Assembly: GCA_030425485.1 (NCBI GenBank) | Contig: JAUIAM010000002.1 | Span: 186,001 to 250,000, forward strand | Reading direction: 5' to 3' | From: Verrucomicrobiia bacterium | Lineage (GTDB): Bacteria; Verrucomicrobiota; Verrucomicrobiia; Opitutales; Cerasicoccaceae | DNA: 64,000 nt | Shown: positions 59,863-64,000 of the stretch, piece after piece | Layout: each line of letters opens with the position of its first letter | Numbering within the stretch: position 1 is the stretch's first letter | Translations under genes and position numbers: made by a program | Notes under the pieces: generated by a model | What the model saw: only the letters and a program-made list of their open reading frames with translations | Told to the model about the DNA's origin: nothing | Database searches by the model: none

Positions 59863-60705
59863 CTACAGCTGTACATTGTCAATGAGGCGGGTTTCTTCCA
59901 TCCAGATGGCGGCGGCGAGGGTGGATTTGCCGGGGCGGACTTCGCGCTCGGGCTGCATGGTTTCGCTGTTCACGATCTCGATGTAGATGAGGCGGATCAT
60001 GCGGCTGCCGGTCAGCATGTGTGAGACCTCGGCCTTGATGCGGTCCACGCTGGTCGTGCCGCGCTCGACCAGTTCCTTGCCCTTGCGCAGGGCCTGCTGG
60101 AGCTTGGCTGCCTCGGCCAAACGGGAGGGCTCCAGGTAGCGGTTGCGCGAGCTCATGGCCAGGCCGCTTTCCTCGCGCACGGTCGGCCCGGTGATGATCT
60201 CGATCGGCATGTGCAGGTCTTTGACCATTTTTTTGATGATGGCGGTCTGCTGGGCGTCCTTTCCGCCAAAGACGGCCACGTCAGGGCGACAGACGTTGAA
60301 GAGGATCGTCACTACGGTGGTGACCCCGCGAAAGTGCCCCGGGCGGGTATGCCCGCAGAGGTGCTTGCTGACGTGTTCCTCGTTGACGTAGGTCGAGTAG
60401 TCCGGCGGGTAAATGACGTCCTTGGTCGGAGCAAAGACCACGTCCGCGCCGCGGGCTTCGCAAGCCTTGAGGTCGTCCTCAAAGGTGCGCGGGTATTTAG
60501 AAAAATCCTCGCTGGGCCCGAACTGCGTGGGATTGACGAAAAGCGAGACCACGGTGAGGTCGGCCCGCTGCCGCGCGATGTCGATCAGCGAGAGGTGCCC
60601 CTCGTGGAGCGCGCCCATGGTCGGCACCAGCGCGAGGAGCTTACCCTTGCCGCGCATGCGGATGGCCCACGACTGCATTTCCTCCGGAGACTCAATGACC
60701 TGCAT
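59863..60705 (-). CDS. panC: pantothenate synthetase
   Basis: 280 aa. ATP-dependent ligation of pantoate and beta-alanine. The nucleotidyl-transferase motif is LVPTMGALHEGHLSLIDIARQ (His34 and His37); other patterns are VSLFVNPTQFGPSEDFSKYPRTFEDDLKACE, HLCGHTRPGHFRGVTTVVTILFNVCRPDVAVFGGKDAQQTAIIKKMVKDL and TVREESGLAMSSRNRYL. Together with PanE it gives two of the steps to pantothenate. panB and panD are not seen. Confidence 0.96.
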   Translation of the reverse strand: MQVIESPEEMQSWAIRMRGKGKLLALVPTMGALHEGHLSLIDIARQRADLTVVSLFVNPTQFGPSEDFSKYPRTFEDDLKACEARGADVVFAPTKDVIYPPDYSTYVNEEHVSKHLCGHTRPGHFRGVTTVVTILFNVCRPDVAVFGGKDAQQTAIIKKMVKDLHMPIEIITGPTVREESGLAMSSRNRYLEPSRLAEAAKLQQALRKGKELVERGTTSVDRIKAEVSHMLTGSRMIRLIYIEIVNSETMQPEREVRPGKSTLAAAIWMEETRLIDNVQL

Positions 60706-61066
60706 GGGAATGGTTTAAACAGGTGAAGGCGCAGAGAACAGAGAAAAGTGGTGTAGAGTTGGAAGATGAAAATGGGAACATGAATGCCGAAGTGAGCGTG
60801 CACCACGGTTCATTGTACATACGGTTGTCATCCTGAGTAAGCGCAGCGCGTCGAAGGATCTCCTCACACGAACGCCGAAGCCACTTTCAGCAGCATTGCA
60901 ACAATCCAGCGCGGAGATCCTTCGACGCGTCCGCAAGACGGACTTGCTCAGGATGACAACGGGAATAAAGCTAAACAAAACGGGCATGAGGTGGACGAGC
61001 CCTAACTTCACCCCCACTCCATCATTGACCCGCCCGCCGACTTGGCTTTCATATCTGCCTTTTCCC
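60706..61066. other. intergenic region with a large palindromic repeat
   Basis: No gene is supported between panC and dapL. The region is occupied mainly by the 137-base palindrome described at 60824. A minus-strand ORF over this stretch (60715-61068) is a translation of the repeat and was not called. Confidence 0.7.
60824..60960. repeat. palindromic GTCATCCTGAG...GGATCTCC repeat
   Basis: Left arm GTTGTCATCCTGAGTAAGCGCAGCGCGTCGAAGGATCTCC (60824-60863); right arm GGAGATCCTTCGACGCGTCCGCAAGACGGACTTGCTCAGGATGACAAC (60913-60960). Each arm also holds a local GCGCAGCGCG or GTCCGCAAGACGGAC hairpin. Similar elements (CATCCTGAGxxxGCGxAGGATCT) occur between genes in many bacterial genomes. Confidence 0.92.
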
Positions 61067-62308
61067 ATGAGTGACCCTTATATCCAGCAACTGTTCGCCG
61101 AACGCATCGGTGGAGCCGACTACGGCAAGTCCACCGCCATTTACAAGTTTGAGAAAATCAAGCGCGCCAAGACCGCTGCCCGCAAGGCCCAGCCGGGCGT
61201 CGAGCTGATCGACATGGGCGTGGGCGAGCCAGACGAAATGGCCTACCCGCAGGTCATCGAAGCCCTCTGCACCGAGGCGGCCAAGCCCGAGAACCGCGGC
61301 TATGCCGACAACGGCGGCCCCGAGTTCCGTCAGGCGGTTTCCCGCTACATGAAGCGCGTGCTCGACGTGGATGTCGACGCCGACACGGAGGTCATCCACG
61401 CCATCGGTTCCAAGGCCTCCCTGCGCATCCTCCCGCTGTGCTTCATCAACCCCGGCGACGTGGCCATCATGACCGTGCCCGGCTACCCGATTTTTGGCAC
61501 CCACACCAAGTACCTCGGTGGCGAAGTTCACAACATTCAGTTGACCAAGGAGAACGACTTTCTGCCCGACCTGGACGCCATCCCGGCGGACATCGTCAAG
61601 CGGGCCAAGGTCATGGTGCTCAACTACCCGAACAACCCGACCGGCGCCAGTGCCACGGTCGCGTTCTTCGAAAAGGCCATCGCCTGGGCCAAGGCCAACG
61701 ACATCGTGCTCGTGCAGGACGCCGCCTACGCCTCCCTCATTTTCGAAGGCAAGCCCGTCTCCCTCCTCCAGCTCCCGGGCGGCAAGGACGTAGCGGTCGA
61801 GCTGCACTCCCTTTCCAAGAGCTACAACATGACCGGCTGGCGCATCAGCTGGGTCTGTGGCAACCCACTCATCGTCAAGGCTTTCTCCGACGTGAAGGAC
61901 AACTGCGACTCGGGCCAGTTCCTGGCCATCCAGAAGGCTGCCGCCGTGGCTCTGAACAACCCGCAGATCACAGAGGAAATCTCCGCCAAGTACTCCCGCC
62001 GCATGGACTTGCTGGTCAAGGTCTTGCAGGAGGCCGGCTTTGACGCAGCCAAGCCCAAGGGCTCGTTCTTCCTCTACACGGCAGCGCCGAAGTCCGCCAC
62101 CAAGGACGGCCAGACGGTTTCCTTTGAGAGCGGTGAGGACTTCTCGCAGTTCCTCATCAAGGAACTGCTCATCAGCACTGTGCCGTGGGACGACGCCGGC
62201 AACTTCGTGCGTTTCTCCGTCACCTTCGAGTCGAAGGGCGAATCGGACGAGGCCCGCGTGATCGGAGAAATCCAGTCCCGCCTCAGCCAGTACCAGTTCT
62301 CCTTCTAG
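61067..62308 (+). CDS. dapL: LL-diaminopimelate aminotransferase
   Basis: 413 aa from ATG at 61067; the longer ORF-track start runs through the repeat and is false. PLP enzyme converting tetrahydrodipicolinate directly to LL-diaminopimelate for lysine and peptidoglycan. ELIDMGVGEPDEMAYPQVIEAL, GYADNGGPEFRQAVSRYMKR, VLNYPNNPTGASATVAFF, and the PLP Lys251 in ELHSLSKSYNMTGWRISWVCGN are present, plus SVPWDDAGN-like VPWDDAGNFVRFSVTF. Length and GVGEPDEMA point to DapL rather than a general class I aminotransferase. A terminator lies about 230 bases downstream. Confidence 0.9.
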   Translation: MSDPYIQQLFAERIGGADYGKSTAIYKFEKIKRAKTAARKAQPGVELIDMGVGEPDEMAYPQVIEALCTEAAKPENRGYADNGGPEFRQAVSRYMKRVLDVDVDADTEVIHAIGSKASLRILPLCFINPGDVAIMTVPGYPIFGTHTKYLGGEVHNIQLTKENDFLPDLDAIPADIVKRAKVMVLNYPNNPTGASATVAFFEKAIAWAKANDIVLVQDAAYASLIFEGKPVSLLQLPGGKDVAVELHSLSKSYNMTGWRISWVCGNPLIVKAFSDVKDNCDSGQFLAIQKAAAVALNNPQITEEISAKYSRRMDLLVKVLQEAGFDAAKPKGSFFLYTAAPKSATKDGQTVSFESGEDFSQFLIKELLISTVPWDDAGNFVRFSVTFESKGESDEARVIGEIQSRLSQYQFSF

Positions 62309-62324
62309 CAAACGCGCAACGTTT

Positions 62325-62515
62325 GATCTGATTGAGGGCCTCGCCCCTACGGAAGCTGAGCCAGCTTCACCGCTTTGAGGGGCTCCGCCCCTACGCTCCC
62401 GATGGTCGCTACCCCGGGGAGAATTAGCACTTAACCGCTCAAAAGAGTGATCCGCAGGATCGCAGGTGCAGAGCGTGCCCTGCCGCTCCCGATGGTCGCT
62501 ACCCCGAGTGTAAGG
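62325..62515. repeat. cluster of GC-rich intergenic hairpin repeats
   Basis: Contains GGGCCTCGCCCCTACGGAAGCTGAGCCAGCTTCACC, GAGGGGCTCCGCCCCTACGCTCCCGATGGTCGCTACCCCG, GTGATCCGCAGGATCGCAGGTGCAGAGCGTGCCCTGCC and a second CGCTCCCGATGGTCGCTACCCCGAG. The 22-base core CGCTCCCGATGGTCGCTACCCC is identical to the one at 5603. Confidence 0.85.
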
Positions 62516-62533
62516 CGAGCAACCAAGGACTTC

Positions 62534-62572
62534 TCAAACCGCGTCTCAGCGCGAGGCGCGGTTTGATTTTTT
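62534..62572 (+). terminator. terminator downstream of dapL
   Basis: TCAAACCGCG and CGCGGTTTGA pair perfectly over ten bases around a 13-base loop that itself holds a short CTC/GAG stem, followed by TTTTTT. Confidence 0.85.
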
Positions 62573-62595
62573 CGGGGTGCGCAGCTCCACGATTC

Positions 62596-63357
62596 TCACC
62601 CCCTCACAAGGAGCGGGGCCAGGGTCATGGCGGCGATAAAGAGGCAGAGCATGCCGCCAAGGCGGTTGAGTTTGTTAATGGACTTCAGGGCAATGGGCTC
62701 GGGAACGCGTTCGCCGTAGATCGTGGCCAGTCCTACGATATAGCACCACCACGACAACGTGCCAACCAGCGCACCTGCGACCACATACGGTGCGGTGAAA
62801 AACGACAAGCGGTGGTAGCTCAGCCCGGCTGCGACGCAGAGCGCCACGTAGCCGAGAAAACTCATTGGCAAGGCCAGGGCCACGGCAAAGGTGTTTAGCA
62901 AAATACGCTTGGAAGAGGCTTCCTCCAATGAGCACTCGAGGGTGCGGGCTGGACGCGCACGGAAGAGTTTAAAGCTCAGGTACAGCAGCGTAATGGCGGC
63001 GACTCCCCGCGTGGCCGGGATGACCAGCGGGTCACTGAGAAACCATGACGTAGCCGCGACAAAGGCCACCGCTAAAAGAATCCACACACCGAGGCCGGCA
63101 GAGATACCCAAAGCCGCCCCGTAGCCACAGCGTGCGCCGTGTCGACGTGTCACCTGCACGCACCAGACCGTTCCCGCCACCATGATGACGGAGAAAATCA
63201 AGCCCATGACGAAGCCTTTAAAAAACAGTACCACCGCCACGAGCTTCAACGGCCCGTGAGCTGCCTGCAACTCCCAATCGCGGCCAGAGCTGCACATCAT
63301 TTGCCGGGCAGGGTTTATCCATAAGCCGCGGGAATAAGCCCCATGCAGAGCACTCAT
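62596..63357 (-). CDS. LysE-family amino-acid exporter-like membrane protein
   Basis: 253 aa in the longest frame; translation probably begins at the internal ATG at 63207 (FVMGLIFSVIMVAGTVWCVQ), giving about 203 aa, which is a normal LysE length. Six hydrophobic segments are present: GLIFSVIMVAGTVWCV, AALGISAGLGVWILLAVAFVAATSWFL, ATRGVAAITLLYLSFKLFRA, LLNTFAVALALPMSFLGYVALCVAAG, TAPYVVAGALVGTLSWWCYIVGLATIY and LGGMLCLFIAAMTLAPLL. The layout matches LysE/RhtB exporters of small amino acids. Convergent with dapL. Confidence 0.8.
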   Translation of the reverse strand: MSALHGAYSRGLWINPARQMMCSSGRDWELQAAHGPLKLVAVVLFFKGFVMGLIFSVIMVAGTVWCVQVTRRHGARCGYGAALGISAGLGVWILLAVAFVAATSWFLSDPLVIPATRGVAAITLLYLSFKLFRARPARTLECSLEEASSKRILLNTFAVALALPMSFLGYVALCVAAGLSYHRLSFFTAPYVVAGALVGTLSWWCYIVGLATIYGERVPEPIALKSINKLNRLGGMLCLFIAAMTLAPLLVRG

Positions 63358-63438
63358 ACCTCCACACGCGCGTACTACATGTAACCTAACCGCAAACGCT
63401 CGCTCCCCAGGCGGGCATCACACCCCTATTAAAAACAC

Positions 63439-64000
63439 ATGAATAATATGCTCAAGGCATCCGCTGCACGACTCACAGCGGGGCTAACGCTCCTCACCGC
63501 GCCGGGCCTGCTCTTTGGCCACGGCTCCGTCGGCGACCCGATCAGCCGCGCATACCGTATCTTCCTGGAAAACCCGGAAACACCGGACCGTCAGGTCTCC
63601 GCAGACGCGATCGCTGTCGCGGGCACCCAGGCCTTTTACGACTGGCACGAGATCAGCCGGACCTTTTCCCAGTACGACGACCCGAACTTTTTCTACGATC
63701 AAGCCATCCCGGACGGGCAGCTTGCCAGCGCGGGCCGCGAAAAATACTACGGTCTCGACCTCCTGCGTGCGGACTGGCCCGCGACATCCGTCAACGCCGG
63801 CCCTTACAACGTGGTCTACGACGCCCACGTGCCCCACGACCCGAGCTACTTCCTGGCCTACATCACCCGCGAGGGCTGGGACCCGACTCAACCCCTCCGC
63901 TGGTCCGACCTCGAAGAGCTTGATGGCCCCGGCAACTACACCCGCGAGGGAAACCTCTACCTGTTCACGGTCGATCTGCCTGAGCGCACCGGACACCACG
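63439..64000 (+). CDS. lytic polysaccharide monooxygenase, AA10 type (N-terminal part)
   Basis: The frame runs off the right edge, so 187 residues are visible; the ORF track does not list it. A signal peptide ends LLTAPGLLFG, and the mature protein starts HGSVGDPISRAYRIFLENPETPD, giving the N-terminal His28 of the copper histidine brace. The second brace His is expected in AHVPHDPSYFLAYITREGWDPTQPLRWSDLEEL. The pattern is that of chitin- or cellulose-active AA10 enzymes, which cleave polysaccharides oxidatively outside the cell. Any additional carbohydrate-binding module lies beyond the window. Confidence 0.9.
   Translation, partial: MNNMLKASAARLTAGLTLLTAPGLLFGHGSVGDPISRAYRIFLENPETPDRQVSADAIAVAGTQAFYDWHEISRTFSQYDDPNFFYDQAIPDGQLASAGREKYYGLDLLRADWPATSVNAGPYNVVYDAHVPHDPSYFLAYITREGWDPTQPLRWSDLEELDGPGNYTREGNLYLFTVDLPERTGHH

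Noticed and set aside
60715-61068. 117 aa minus-strand ORF in the panC-dapL gap
   Set aside because: It translates the palindromic repeat (VILSKSVLRTRRRIS and RSFDALRLLRMTT are typical artefacts).

Overview
Organism: the window reads as a GC-rich, gene-dense Gram-negative chromosome, most likely a Verrucomicrobiota bacterium of the Opitutae/Puniceicoccales type (inference). The reasons are a PEP-CTERM protein (VPEPSTYAALGG...YRRKR), a pseudopilin next to an exported InlB-repeat protein, a Kdo transferase (outer membrane), the LL-diaminopimelate aminotransferase route to lysine and peptidoglycan, a DksA-like protein with a Lys/Ala-rich tail, and many short palindromic intergenic repeats. No rRNA, tRNA, CRISPR array, transposase or prophage was recognised. 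Most of the content is core metabolism and housekeeping. Layout: 1-9 kb holds the end of a UbiB/AarF kinase, unknown proteins, a dimeric dUTPase-like protein, an RNREGG-repeat protein coupled to murA, a transglutaminase-like protein, ruvB and a peroxiredoxin-like protein. 9-16 kb holds a B12-binding radical SAM enzyme, ileS, a DksA-like protein, lspA and a convergent CruF-like carotenoid gene. 16-22 kb is a four-gene type IV pilus motor operon, pilB-pilT-pilB-pilC, read on the minus strand. 22-25.5 kb holds a PEP-CTERM protein, an exported InlB-repeat protein and a pseudopilin. 25.6-34 kb holds a Tat-exported superoxide dismutase, an epimerase-dtd-3-methyladenine glycosylase operon, photolyase, cysK, infA, exonuclease III, a DUF2059 protein and a zinc-ribbon protein. 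34-45.6 kb holds glgB, a methyltransferase, pyrC, glgP with an unknown partner, mutL, a DJ-1/PfpI protein and a META-like lipoprotein. 45.6-57.8 kb holds a frameshifted sugar-isomerase remnant, a sigma54 activator, cytoplasmic SOD, an M16 protease, waaA, panE-trpA, a lipoprotein and an MscS channel. 57.8-64 kb holds nadB, an AT-rich gene bounded by inverted repeats, panC, dapL, a LysE-type exporter and the start of an AA10 lytic polysaccharide monooxygenase. Functional themes: glycogen turnover (GlgB, GlgP), cell-envelope synthesis (MurA, LspA, WaaA, DapL), cofactor and amino-acid synthesis (PanE, PanC, NadB, CysK, TrpA), pyrimidine hygiene and synthesis (dUTPase, PyrC), DNA repair (RuvB, MPG, photolyase, Xth, MutL) and oxidative defence (two SODs, peroxiredoxin-like protein). 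The most unusual material lies between genes: several unrelated families of inverted or dispersed repeats, one of which encloses a small AT-rich gene at 59.45-59.85 kb. A number of housekeeping proteins also show degenerate metal sites or basic tails (DksA-like, IleRS, MutL, IF-1, GlgP).
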